Shown in pieces: positions 36,759 to 49,809 of a DNA stretch of 64,000 nt. Positions within the stretch are counted from its first letter, which is position 1. Each line of letters begins with the position of its first letter. A program made the translations under genes and the position numbers. The notes below the pieces were generated by a model. The model had not been told where the DNA came from and ran no database searches. It worked only from the letters and a program-made list of their open reading frames with translations. The stretch spans positions 62,001-126,000 of the forward strand of contig JBBPTG010000052.1 in NCBI GenBank assembly GCA_038093975.1, read 5' to 3'. This DNA is from Chalciporus piperatus (lineage: Eukaryota; Basidiomycota; Agaricomycetes; Boletales; Boletaceae).

Positions 36759-39185
36759 ATGGCCACTAGAAACTCTGAGGATCCTTCTAACAGCAACGGC
36801 AAAGAGCACGACGAAAGGGCAGACCGCCCGGGGTCGCGTCTCAAACCTTTCTTTGGCTTAAACCCCATGCCCTCCTCTACCAACTCGGAGAATGGAACGA
36901 AACGGGCCATGCAAAGTCGACACCTCATGATGCTTGGTGAGTCCGATATTCTCAGGAACTTTCTTCACAGTTCTGGACTAGTCGTGTTTTAGCCATCGGG
37001 GGAACCATTGGAACGGGCATCTTCCTAAGTGCTGGGTCGGTAAGAGGAGGCGTTGCGTCCCGGTCTTACATCCCGTAACCTTCGCAGGCAATCGCACTTG
37101 CAGGTCCAGGCAGTGCTATTCTTTCGTATGCAGTCGTTGGCTTGTTTGTCTATACCGTCGTGATTACGCTGTGAGTCCCGTGGTCCTGCGTCCTTGGGAC
37201 TTGGGGGATGAAAACGCTGACTCGAGCTCCCTTGGGTTCAGAGGTGAAATGACGGCAATGTTTCCCGTCTCTGGTGCATTCTCCGTTTTCGGGAGTAGGT
37301 TTGTGTCTCCTGCCCTTGGTTTTACGCTAGGTAAGAGATTTGGTGGGATCTGCTGGGGGATGTTGATTGTTGACTCTCAAAGTATGGTAGGGTGGAATTA
37401 TTGGCTGCAGTGGTGTGTGGTTTGCTCGTCTGCTACTACTTCTGAGGCTAGCCCGGCTCTCGCTCACCTGTCCTTTGATACTCATGTGACAGGAGTTTGT
37501 CTATTCGTGAGTGCATCATTGCATGTTCCGCTCATTCAGGCTTATTGGTATTGTCATCAGCCAGCGAGTTAACGGCTGCTGCCATCATTCTACAGGTATG
37601 ACCCTACTCAGAGTAACACTAGCGTGGTGATAGAACGTTTCATACAGTTCTGGGCACCCCAGGTTCAGCCATGGCAATGGGCCCTTGTCATCATCGTTCC
37701 CATATTTCTTTTACAGTTGATACACGTCCGACTCTACGGTACGATCCTTTTCCAGTCGAAATGGGGTGTTAGAATTGAACATCATTCAGGTGAATCGGAG
37801 TACTGGTTTGCGATGATCAAGGTTTTTATGATCATCATTTTCATACTCGTCGGCCTCATCTATGATTGGGGTGGGATCAAAGGTCATCCTGGTCCCGTAA
37901 GCAATTCTCTCAATTGACCGGTACAAAACTCCCTGATACTCTTAGACAGGGACTTTCGAATTTCCACGACGGACAAGCCTTCATCGGGGGATTTGCCAAC
38001 TTTGCACAAACGTTCGTGTATGCGTTTTACTCGTATGGAGGAGTGGAGCTCGTCGCCATTGCAGCTGGCGAGTCAGCTCGTCCTTGGAAGGCCGTTCCGC
38101 GCGCTTTCAAGGCGACCTTCCTTCGTATTGTCCTCTTCTACATCCTTACCATTCTGACTATCGGATTGTGCATCAATTGGCAAGACCCGACTCTCTTGAG
38201 GGCAGCTTACAGTGAACTTTCAACCCTTTGACTCGTTTCGCTCACTTGTTGACGTGCTTTCATACAGACTCGGATGTCACTGCATCTCCGTTGACTGTTA
38301 TATTCCAAAGAGCGGGTTTTGGCGCCGCAGTCCATGTTATCAATGCCGTCCTGCTCACTGCTGTGCTTTCCGCGACGAACTCTGCCTTCTATGGTAGTTC
38401 CCGAATGCTGTTTGCTCTGGCGAAGTCAGGGCAAGCTCCTCGCATCTTTGGTTGGGCAAACCGGCGCGGAGTTCCTGTTCCCGCATTACTGTAAGCCTTT
38501 CCTTGCAGCTTTTTAGAATGCATCTGGTTTGACGAGTGTATTCACAGTATGTCCCTCGCGGCCTCCTGCCTCGCATTCCTGACTACCATATGGGGCTCAG
38601 GCATCGTCTTCACCTGGCTGCTCAACTTGACAGGAATATCGGCCTTGTTGGTATGGGGATCTATTGGCGTCATTTCTCTTCGCTTCAGAGTGGCATGGAA
38701 AGCGCAGGGACGACCGCTCTCTGATCTCCCGTATAGACAACCGCTGTTTCCTTTGTTGCCGATTGGCGTCGTCGTGCTTGCGACGCTCATGTTCATTGCG
38801 GAGGGGTATTCTGCGGTCAAGCAACAACCTTTTGCGGCGAGGGTGAGCATCCGATTCTCCTCATGCTCGTGATCAGGCGCTGTTGTGGGATGTGGCCACG
38901 CTCATACGCTTTGTTCAGAACGTCCTCGCGACGTACATTGGTGTTGCATTGTACGCTATTCTCTATGTGGGTTATACCATTTATGAACGGTTAGGCCTTG
39001 GGAGGCGGCAACATTTCGTGCCACTTCTCGAGGTTGATTTGGAGACGGATGCGGTGTGGAAAGGAGGGGATGCGGTTCGTGTGAGGGAGCAGGGCGAGCT
39101 AGAGAAGAAGGCTGTCGATGGAACTGAGACGTCTCAGTTGGTTAGCATTCGCAGGGGAATGTTGGAATGGTTGAGGAAGTGTTAG
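36759..39185 (+). CDS. amino-acid permease (APC superfamily, yeast AAT type)
   Basis: Multi-exon gene encoding about 570 residues with roughly 12 predicted membrane segments. The start is ATG at 36759, opening a hydrophilic Asn/Glu/Arg tail. The first membrane segment carries the family signature AIGGTIGTGIFLSAG, split by introns, and then GPGSAILSYAVVG and GEMTAMFPVSGAF. The central motif YSYGGVELVAIAAGESARPWKAVPRA and the later SATNSAFYGSSRMLFALA and WANRRGVPVPA are typical of fungal amino-acid permeases. Expected at the plasma membrane as a proton-coupled amino-acid importer. No broken exon seen. Confidence 0.92.
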
Positions 39186-41708
39186 AAAGCTCGCGGGTCT
39201 TGGGTCAGACTCCACCTTCACCAATCCCGTCATCCAAGGCGGCATTCTTTGGCAGTATAAGCCCTTCGTCATACTATACGGACGACATCCAGGTCAATAA
39301 ATTTCTGCGTGTTTTCAACCCGGAAGGTAGTAGAACGCGACTCAATTTTGCTGCTGTCGATCCGAGGATACAGTTTTCAAGACCTTCCAACTGGCGAATC
39401 TGCGCGACCACACCGTACCAATTTTTCATCGAGACCTTTCTCTATCATGAGAAGCCGTGCGTCAGAACCACCGTTTGTATCGACCCTTGGATTTTCATCT
39501 GCCTCCGGTGAAAGGGATGGTGGTTGCTGCGCAGAGCTGGTCCAGGCATCGTAACGTCACCATCGTTGCCTGCCCGCTTCATGCATGCACTCGTCCCACA
39601 GAGTTTACCTGAAGATTATAGAACTGATCAGATTCATATTACCCCATCCAGACGCTGAAGCGCATGGCAACTTTCGCTTAGAGAGAAACCTAGCGATTGG
39701 TTCGCCTAACCTTCGTGCTTAGCACAAAGACGACTGACCATAGACGGATCATCATCGGAACAGCTACTTCTCAGATGAGTCCACCAGCTCTCCTTGAATT
39801 CCACATGTTTCCCTCGTGTGATCCAATTATCACGGCACCAACCGCCAGCTTGGTTCCATCGTTCTAGTTATAGACTTGGGCATAGCGATGCCCATGCCCC
39901 TTTCTCACCAATGTCGAAGGCGGAGTGTGACGAGTGAGCCCCGAAAATTCAATTATCCCAAGATAAGTTGGTAAAGTGCGGTACACCAAATACGCGCGCC
40001 CCACGTTCTGTCAACGCAGGACGACAGATATTGCGTTTTGCGGCGAGATATTGGACACCGAATGACAGGTGAAAGTTGATTGGTCTTACTCAGATGTAAT
40101 GGCGTATGATGCACGAGGGAAAATTGGAACATACATATCGAGATCCGGCAAATCCGCCAGTAGCAGCCATGTCTCCTTGAGCTGGGTTGTAAACATCCGC
40201 GTATGAATGCGGCGGCCTGTGAAATCTCCGTGGTCCCCGCAGGCCGCTATGCATCTCGCAGAGGACAAGAGTCGGAGTGTTTCAGTGTACCTGGTCAGGT
40301 GAACGATGAGTAATGGTTATAACCACTCCGGGCTGATAAGGCAAAACAGATCCATAAACTACTTAGCATTCAGGAGGCCAAAAATAATCATTTCTACAGC
40401 ACCTTCTGAGCAAATCTCTGCTTAAGCTGTGTCCACTGAACAGGGGTTGGTTAGCGCAGGCGATGCCGACGTGATGAAGGCAATCAGCGATGCATGTGCG
40501 ACACCAGGAGCATGGGCATACGCGATCCCAATGACGGGTAATTTATCGCTCATGGTCTAGAAATCAGTACTCAGCAACTGCACGACAAGGCACAAAGGTC
40601 GATCGATTGTCCTGTTCGAGTGATAAAATAGATGACACAAGTCTCGAGGACGCTGAGGTCCCAAAGTTTATCCCTGACTCTGCAGGAAAACCGTGGAGGA
40701 TCTTCAAGGCGATCAAAATGGTTTCTCCTGCGGGATAAGCAGAACAAGATGAGTCAGTTGAATTGCGACGCGGAGGATTTTCATTGGGAGGGACGCAAGC
40801 TATGTGATTGGGTGGTACCCTAACCAAGCTTCGCTTCTTGTACCCGGGCCTCGGAGTCGCATCCAAGGGTATCATCCGGACAACTTTGAAAGTCTCTACA
40901 ACCAAAGTCGGCGACGAAAGTGTGTCGTTTTACTCCGCAGACAATGCGTACTGCCTGGAAATGGGCACACTATGTACGATGAGAATAGTACAAACTTGCA
41001 AGTTTCGCCGAATCGAAAACCTAAGCATACCGGAAAATTCCTGGCTAGCCTCCCTTTCATAGCTTCAAATACCGCCAATCTCGATATTGACGAACCTTCC
41101 CACAGAATGGAGAGGGACAAGTGACTTTAACAGTGTAAGTCAGTGCAGTGCTGCGCTGCGCCTCGAGGTGATGTGATTACGCTGAGAGTCTGTCTCATTG
41201 AGGAATGCAGAGAGCCACCATCACGGGCATCAACTTCCAGTCTTCAAGAGGCTGTGTCAACACTGGCACAAGTTACCGCGACTTCAGGACATGGACAGAG
41301 TGTGAGTGACATTCGCCATATCAGCACATTCCTGTTTAGCTCTACTTGGGCGTTGAAGGTGAATGTTCCTTGACAGCGCATGGCAGTGACTGACACCCCT
41401 TTGACAGATGGTGTTGATCTGATGGCATGAGTAAGATCTGGATGAGGATCTGCTGGCCCCTACGCCTCACTATACTCGGCGAGCGAGCATCAAGATCTGA
41501 ACCTTGTTGACATCACCTTGAAAAAAAAAAGTTGTTTCATATGTGTACAATACACGATTGATGCACTAATTTGACTGCTCTAGCCTCTACCTACTAACTT
41601 ATGACAACACCGATTGATCTATCGAACAATAAATCAGAACTAGACCAACAACAACAAAAACTTCCAAAAAAACCCCCGTAGGACCACACCCCCTCACTCA
41701 TGGCCCAT
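39186..41708. other. 2.5 kb without a recognisable gene
   Basis: Both strands carry only short frames (for example about 40564-40905 minus and 40804-41124 plus) with no motif or consistent splice pattern. An A10 run lies at about 41521-41530. No terminal repeats were noticed. It may hold 3' regions of the two flanking convergent genes and degraded sequence. Confidence 0.4.
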
Positions 41709-44583
41709 TTAGTCATACGTATACTCTGACGACCTCGGTCCACGCGTCCTAACGGGCGCTCCACCACCGACGTTGGCAGCCGTGTTCGCATTCGTGACAG
41801 AATCCACGAGAGAATCGTTGCTACTGAGATAAGCAGGATCGTTGTACATGCTTGGTTGGTATCGGGTGTATGACGGTTTTGCCTGCTGAGATCCCAACGA
41901 TGCGTTCGATTGTTGCTTGGAAACACGACCAGTTCCTGTCGCACCTTCGGTGGAACTACCAGCGGATTGGATGGGCCTGGCCCGCGTTGCAGGCGTCATC
42001 CCAGCAGAGCTATCACGCCTACGACGTCCCTCCGAAGGTGCACTTCCAGCATATGAAGGTGCGCTGTACGTAGCAGAACGCGAGATAGGAGGAACCGGGT
42101 ATGTAACGCCAGAAGGTACCGGCGATTGTGCGTAAAAGGATATTGGGGTTTTCGATCGACCAGATTCTCGTTCGGACGACGGAGCCCCATATGGAACTGT
42201 GTAACGATGGGCCTGGGCACTGCTAGTGCCACCTGTGTTTTGGGGTATCACTGGACCCTGGGACGAGCTACTGGCGCTTGCCGATGGGAAGAAGCCCGGG
42301 GGAAGTTGTCTACCATCTGGCAACACGTTGTAAATCCCCCCTGCCAAGTTCGCGCGGGGGTTCTTCGGGGAGTGCGGAGGTGAAGGAGTGAATGGGCCAT
42401 CATCATCATCATCATCTGGAGGAGGATGAGGAGGATGAGGAGCAGGCGCAGGGATGGGAAGGGGACGATTGGCGTGATCAGGGCTCAAGAAGCCATTGGG
42501 GGGAATAGCACCGTGTCCTCGGGACGGTGCGTCAGAAGGAGGCCCTGACTGTAAGCCGGTCAACTTAAGTCAAGACCATGCAAGTGGGTAGAAGAGAATT
42601 AAGTACCGGAGGTTCCACACTGATTTCAGGGACGGAACTGTCTGATGAGAGGGGTCTCCGTTGATCAATATGGTCTGACCGAGTCTCTGGACGACCTTGC
42701 CGTTCAGAGTATCCCCGTCGGTGTCGGGGATCTTGCAAGACTTTCGGGGGAGACAGCGGAGTTGGTATCGTTGGGATCACTGGGCGATGCTTCGGAGGAG
42801 GGCCATAAATGGATGATTGAGAGCGGGACTTGGTTTGAAAAGAAACTTCAGCTCATGAAATAGATCAAGAATGCCGGACACTCACACTTTCCGCGTATTG
42901 ACGCCATTGCGCTGGCTGACTAGGGTCAGAATAACGCAACTCGTCCGCAAATTGCTGGTTCGCTTTCCTTTCCTGACGAAGTGTTTCGCCACTTTCCCTC
43001 TCCATTCCTCGGTGAGAATGGGGACCTTGTGAGGTGGATGCGAGAGTCTGTGAGTGGGGTGTTGTCGCACCCGAACGCACACTTTGGTCTTCGTGAATAA
43101 CACTCAGACCCTGAGACCGCTCTCGACGCTTGCTACTGCTTGGCAGACCAACTATATCGAGCTGAGAGATAGTAGAAGATGCCGATTGCTTTGTGGATGC
43201 CAAAGATCCGTCGGGAGAGGTTCGACGTGGGGGTTGAGAATTATCATATATGTAGTCACGACTCCTTCGTCTTTCAGGACGCGCCGTGGGCTGTTGCTCG
43301 ACTGTTGGAGAGGGAATAGTACGATGCAACTCGTGAGGGGGAGGGAGATTAATGTTGTTGTTTTCGTCCACAGTTGGGATATACCCATCCGGAGGAACGT
43401 GGATTTCGGAATGGTATACACTCGGCGGCGAGTTACGAACAGACACAGGTCTGCCAGACGTCGGTTCGACAGGGGCATGAGGGGGGCCTTGCCACGGTTG
43501 TGGCTGAGGCCGAGGCTCGGGTTGACGGCCCGATGACTGGCTGGGAGCTGGTGGTGCACCGCTCGCAGCGGGGGAAGGGACAATTCGTGGTTCCGCCACT
43601 GTCGGAGGGGGAACGACGGATTCAGGAGCGCGCCTTCGAGTACTCCTGCCGGCGCTGTCTGTAGAATCTCGTGTGCTGCGAGAGCTGTGGCGCTGGGATT
43701 CCAGCGATGAATTGGCTGGGGTTTCAAGCCGGTGGACGTCAGGAGCAGTCCTAGAAGAGGAAGGCGGAGGGATTGGGGTGGCTGCTTCCAGGACTTCGAT
43801 TTCCTCCTGTTCTTCCTCAGGAGCCTCCAATAACCTTTCAACCGCCTCAGTCGCCACTTCTTCCTGTCGACCGTTCTCGTAACCATCCCGATACGATACG
43901 CCCAACCTCCTTCCTCGACGAACGCCCTCTTCGAAACCCAAGCGACGACCCTCTTCCCTCGCCAACTCTATCAACCGCTCCTCGTTCAACTTCCGAGCTT
44001 TAGAACGCGCTTCAAGAGCAGCATTCTCAGCTTCATCACGCTGAGCTTCTATCGCCTTGAGCACGTCCTGTGCACGGTTGATTTCTTGCTGAGCATTGGT
44101 CAACTGCAGCTTGTAGAGATTCAGCTCTTCCTGTGCACGTGCAGCCTCTCGCTGAGTAGCTATCCTCGCTTCGTTGATCGCTCTCGCGCGCTGTATCGTT
44201 TCTTCAATACGCGCCTCAGCCGCGTCGGCACGTTTGGTCTCTTGTTCGAGTCGATCGAAAGCCGTATAGAGGACTTTGCGCGTCTGCTTAGCCTCGTATT
44301 CCTCGTTGATGAGCATACGCAGTAAGTCATGTGGCGACGTGGTTGAATGCGCTCTTTCGCGCTCTCTGCGGAATTTGATGCCAGGACCGCGAGGAATACG
44401 ATGAGGCGGCCCTAAATGTGGCTCATCCAAAGGTTCTGGTGAGAGAAGCTCTGTTCGGGGTGAGAGCAACGATGGGTCGGACTCGGTATTAATGCTGCAG
44501 CACAAAAATCAGCACAGGTGCCACTGAGAGCGCATATATGCGACATACATGCCACCGTGGTTGACTGGCCACGGCTGTGACAT
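41709..44583 (-). CDS. coiled-coil protein with long disordered tail
   Basis: Four exons: a tiny first exon (start ATG at 44581-44583, MSQPWPVNHGG), a long exon down to about 42886, one at about 42606-42830, and the last at 42563-41709. All joins keep frame and the product is about 920 residues. Residues around 40-230 form a long charged coiled coil from HDLLRMLINEEYEAKQT through Ala/Glu/Arg heptads, ending in a Gly/Arg-rich EEGRRLGFEEGVRRGRRLG. The remainder is Pro/Ser/Arg/Gln-rich low complexity with an Asp run (DDDDDD) and many predicted phosphosite contexts. No catalytic motif. Possibly a cytoskeletal or polarity scaffold. It is divergent from the ribosomal protein gene, with about 390 bp between start codons. 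Confidence 0.8.
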
Positions 44584-44976
44584 GGTTCTGTCAAGATGTA
44601 TGCGTCAGTGGCAGAGACAGCATTCGATATTTGGACATACTTTGATGGGGGGGTACCCCAGGGGTAATTGAGGGTATGCTTGTTAGTGTACAGATGGATG
44701 TTATAGACAAGGGAATAGAAAGGCTATTCACAGATTTGTCACAGATAAATAAAGACTTCTCTCTTCGAGAAGGAATACTGTGCAACTTCCATAGAATGCC
44801 TGTTTCAGTTTCAGATCCGTGACATCCACGATCACGTGAGGGACTACCTTGTGTGGAAGTGAGGTGACACTGCTTGGTCATGTCACGCTGTATATGATGA
44901 TAGCCACTGAACCTTATTTTCTTGTACCATCTCAAGACCCATCACCACCTCCCCTCGGACAGGAGAAAAGAAAAGC

Positions 44977-45907
44977 ATGAGGTATACATCAAATACACGG
45001 CTGTTGAAAAACTTTCCTGATCACTTCGTGCAGCGCAAGCAAGCTCTCAGTGTCAAGCGTGCGGGGCTCCGTCAGAGACCTTCTGGCTGCAGCCAATGAC
45101 GAGAAAAAACGCAACTTTGTGGAGACAATCGAACTCCAGATCGGTCTCAAGAATTACGACCCTCAGAGAGACAAACGTTTCTCCGGCACTGTCAAGTAAT
45201 CAGATCCCCATCGAACTGTTCCCTCATGTTTGACTTGGCGCGTTTTGTAGATTGCCCAACATCCCCCGCCCTCGGATGTCCATTTGCATTCTCGCAGATG
45301 CTGCTGACATCGATCGTGCTAAGCAAATCGAACTCGAGTACATGTCCGTTGATGACTTGAAGAAGTAAGCGCGCTCGATCGTATCGCTAGAATGACACGC
45401 ATATATCCCTTACTCAGGCTCAACAAGAACAAGAAGCTTGTCAAGAAGCTTTCCAAGAAATACGATGCTTTCCTTTCTTCCGAAACCCTCATCAAGCAGA
45501 TTCCCCGTCTTCTTGGCCCCGGTCTCTCCAAAGGTATGAGTAGTTTTTCTGATCGCTCGTCGACGTGGATGCTAATCGCTAACGCTCGGCAGCTGGGAAG
45601 TTCCCAACTCCCGTTTCGCATGCTGAAGACTTGTCGAACAAGATCACCGAAGTTCGTTCGACCATCAAGTTCCAGCTCAAGAAGGTGCTTTGCTTGGGTG
45701 TTGCCGTCGGACACGTCCAGATGACCGAGGACCAAGTTCTGGGCAACGTCATGCTTAGTATGTGTCCCTCACCGGGAACGCAGTTTCGAATGTTCATATA
45801 TGCGTGCAGGCATCAACTTCTTGGTCTCTCTGCTCAAGAAGAACTGGCAAAACGTCAAGTCGCTCCACATCAAGAGCACGATGGGCAAGCCCGTCCGTCT
45901 CTACTGA
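44977..45907 (+). CDS. RPL10A: cytosolic 60S ribosomal protein uL1 (L10a)
   Basis: The short first exon holds only ATG AG; the spliced start reads [13 protein letters not shown], followed by the conserved [63 protein letters not shown] and the C-terminal [10 protein letters not shown]. The length (about 218 residues) equals the eukaryotic family norm. It forms the L1 stalk of the large subunit, which guides deacylated tRNA out of the E site. The tiny first exon with an intron right after the start codon is common in fungal ribosomal protein genes. Several short introns interrupt the rest. Confidence 0.96.
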
Positions 45908-48900
45908 TCGACTCTGTCCGGAAGTATTGGGGTGGGATTCGTGTGCTAGGTGTTCGAGGTATGAGGGCCGAATCTGGTATCATAATGCAAAACATGAAGC
46001 CCCGCACGCTTGGACCAACGGCTTCTGAGGTGAGGAAGTCGATTGGGAGCTGATATGATACCGCGATGTCTGGTTCTACTTCGTTTCACCGCTCTGCCGC
46101 ATCTTGCGGTTCTCATGTACCTCTCGAGTATGTATTCATGACATGCCATGATATGCGAGATATGATCCGTTTGTCACGCAAGTTCTTTGACAACCAAGAG
46201 TCAGCTGGTTTGAGCAAGTGCGATGGATCCGAAACCGTGGGTTCCAATTTCCCATTGATGGGTACCTCACCAAGTCTCACCTCAAAGTCGTTATTGCTAT
46301 CGGACAACGGCGAACACTGTCTCTTCTTCATTTGATGGTTTGCGTGCCTTCATCATCACGGTGATGAACGCAAAGTTATTGCCTATTCCTCAATCAGACC
46401 GACCCCCAACCTTGACCTTTTGAAATTTAGGACTCGACCGCAAGGGGCTATCACAAACACCACACCAATCGGAGCAAGATCTCCCAATGGAATCCGGTGT
46501 CTCAAGAATTTGAAGAAAACTGATCCGTCTTCAAGTTGGGTCAAACCCAAGCCAAAGCTTATACTGACAAGCCCGTCCATGAAATTTGGGGTTCGAATTC
46601 ACAAGCGTCTCAGACAGATCCCTTGGGGGTGCACACATCGCATCACATGCATATCCCTCCCTCACTCATGAGAGAGAAAAGTCTTTCTGTCAGCCATGCA
46701 GTCGGTCACGTTGCCTCTCGTCTCGGCATGTTATTTTTGTGCCATCCTCTTGAGGGTATGAAAGGGCGTAGAGCGTCCGAAAATTTGCGGCATATCGTAA
46801 GTCTCTCTGTCACCTTTGAAAATTTGACGGCTGGCGACCACCTTTTCTCTATCGATAAGGACCATGCAGTATGAACGTGGCAGCTGCCGGAGATCAGACT
46901 ATCTTGGTGGTGTGTGTGCACTGGCACATTGTGTGAATGTGAGGGAGATAACGCATCTGCATGAAAGCTCATGGGACCGTCGTTATCGGGTCTGATACTT
47001 CAAGCTTCAAGTTAGGACTAGATGCGCTCGCGTTGACACTACTTAATCGCGTTGTCTCGTCAAAGTGCCGTCACAGTACCACTCGATTGGCAGCCTAGTA
47101 GTATCCAAGTCACTTGATTTCCGCCAAGGCAATCGCTGTCCTCCCAAGCTCGCGATCGACCTCACGCCCATCTCTCCATTTCGAGCGATGGGTGACCCAA
47201 CTTGAACATTTGAACATCGCTTGAGGAGAGATTCGCTTTCCACCGTGTGGGGATGCGTATCTGGGCGATAAAAAATCATGTTAACATGTACGACACCGCG
47301 GTACGTTACTCTAAACCGTGACCATTTGACAACCGAGCAACCAGCAAAATTTTTCTTTTGCTTTTTTCGTCCTTTGTCGACCAAAAGACCAATCGCAAGT
47401 CTACCAATCGACAGCTGCCTGGGTCCATCCAATCAACGAAAACGAACAAGGCATCAGACCGTAGATTCATTGCAGGAGATCTCCCTGATACCCATGATGA
47501 TCAGGCTTCTTTTCTCCATGAAAGCATGTCGGCATGCTACCCCTTCATACCTTCTACCTTTGTCCATTCGCCTACCAAGTAGGTCCCTCGACGTTTGAAC
47601 CACCCCGTTGAACAGTCCGAGTCTCTGGTTCATAAGCGGCGAATGAGCTATGGACCCTGAAGCCGGTCCCGTGCACCAGAAACGCCAATCAGTTTCAGTT
47701 GTATGGTCCCCTTTGTCAGCCTTTTTTTGCAATTTGCACGACAGTCGGTCTTAAACCCTACTATGCGCTTTTCCCCGCCCGTTTTCGCATCACAATGAAA
47801 CAGGTGCCGAAGAACGTCGAATGCGGTGATAGTGGTATCGAGCGCGTTGATAGTCGACCGCGCGACACGACACATTCGGATCGTTCCAGAATCCAACAAG
47901 GCAGCAGCAGTGACGGACGGCAAACACGTGTTGTGATTGTTTCGGAACGTATTGGTGGCGAGGTGGTGTGCTTTGTGAGGTTTGAGGTTATGTTCTATCT
48001 CATGAACGTTCACCTTCCCGTTTTCGTTCTGGACCGTTCTAAATGGGGAAGATATATAAAATGCGCGTGCGAGATGCGGCGTGCGTGTGCCAGCATTTCC
48101 GAAATCAAAGAACTGCTCCAAGCCAAGTGGGGGAAGATAGGTACATATAGGTAACGTAGCTTAACTCCTTCAGGGTTGTCCTGATCTCGTACCGTTCTTC
48201 GTAGATCTTCGACAAAGTCACGCAGAGTGGCGGACGTCTGCGATCGTTTTGGAACGACGAACACAAGGCGTCTACTAGGTTAATTATCAGGACGACGGCG
48301 AGGTGACAGACCTTTCGAGACCCCTACGCGTGTCTCATGTCATTCGTTTGTACTCACGGATTCCCCCTGAAGAAAAATGACTGCGGCAGTTTTTTAAAGT
48401 TCACGATACATGACATTGATCGAGGGCTTGAAGAGAGTGGGGTGTGAACGTGGCTACGACATGGCGGACCCATGTCGGTCTCTCGGTGTGGGAGAATTTT
48501 TGAGAACGCCGTTGTGTTGCATATCGACAACTAAACCACATATGTATGTGCGAGAAGATTATGTCAAAGTCACCAACATGAATTTTTCATGAAAGTTCGT
48601 TCTCAGATCGCTGCGCGCAAGGGGGTACTAGTACATGAATGACAATTATAGTCAGCTCAGCGAAATTGTAGAGATCTTGACATGTCGGGCGGCGGTGATC
48701 TGGGAGGTTTGACAGGTCGTTTTTTTTTGTGTTGGGCGAAAATGGGTCTCGGCCGATGAAAGCGGGGGTTCTGATGCGTTTGACCTCGCTGAGTGGGTGT
48801 GCCGCATCACACATCTCCGAGAATATGAACTGGGTCGAAGAACTGAGATTGAGTGCCGGTGATGGCCTTGTCAGAAGTTGAAGAGAGCGCTTGGGGAATG

Positions 48901-49809
48901 AATGAGATGTAAGTAACTTGGTAGGATTGTATCCATAGTAAGAAGGTTCAAAGGCGGATTCAAAGCGATTGGGCATACTGAATCAACCGATCAAGATATG
49001 TCGTATAGACGAGGGCGCTGATTGGTGTTTGATACGCTGTTTACGTCTAGACGGCACCGAAAAAGGGTGAGAGCTTGGATTGGCGTGCCTGATCAGTAGA
49101 AGGATGAAAATCGTTATATACTCCGCAAGGTTACGCTCATGTCGCTTGGTAGCAATTGAGTGGTAGATCGACCGTACGATTGGGAGTGTGGACGAGGGGT
49201 GGTGAGAGGTTTGGTGAGAGAAGGTGGTTTTGACAGGTCACGCGGACGAGGGAGGGAACACAGGCCGTTGTGCAAGTTTACGAACAAAGCGAAACGTTTG
49301 TTTCACGCGTGCTATTGACAATGTTATGAGCACAGCTAGGTAGAATAGACCTGAATATGAACTGCCGCTGGTATCAACGCGGAAGGCTGTGTGTTGATCT
49401 ATGGCTGCGTTCACACTGGCACCTGGATGGAGGCTGGCGGACGGAGGTATTTGGAAGTGTAAAGGTTCCGCGCCGAAAATGATATTATGCGCATCCGGAC
49501 AAGACGGCATCTGCCGGTTGACGACGAGATCTATCCAGATAATGGGAAAAGCCAAAACTCAGCCCTAAAGAGAATTAGCAGATTTCAGGGTCCGAATTGG
49601 TGTCATCGAATTAAATTGATGCTACGATGAATACAACTACCCCATTTATTTCGTGTATTTCGTATATTTTTCTACATGTTTTCCCATTTACGTATTTTTT
49701 GGTACTGCCTTTGAGAGGTTTGCTTCCTCAAAAGCCCTGTCTTGTCTCCGAGTCCACTGTCTACTCCGCAATCCCGTCGTCTCTGCAGCCCTGATCCACT
49801 CTCTGTCAA
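45908..49809. other. 3.9 kb gene-poor stretch upstream of an Nrg1-like regulator
   Basis: No frame with a recognisable domain on either strand. Several frames of 100-157 codons (for example about 47648-48121 minus and 47699-48154 plus) overlap each other and lack motifs. No inverted terminal repeats or tRNA noticed. Long regulatory upstream regions are common for fungal transcription-factor genes; an unannotated long noncoding transcript is also possible. Confidence 0.4.

Noticed and set aside
30002..39185. Phospholipase, P450 and permease read as a biosynthetic gene cluster
   Set aside because: There is no backbone enzyme (PKS, NRPS, terpene synthase) or linked regulator; adjacency alone is weak evidence.
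40564..41124. Overlapping frames of about 110 codons on both strands
   Set aside because: They overlap head-on, have no motif and no coherent splice partners.
42395..42450. CAT/GGA trinucleotide repeats as a regulatory microsatellite
   Set aside because: They lie within the coding exon and encode the Asp run and Pro/His stretch of the coiled-coil protein.
47648..48154. Two opposite frames of about 150 codons
   Set aside because: Mutually overlapping, composition not protein-like, no motif; judged chance frames.
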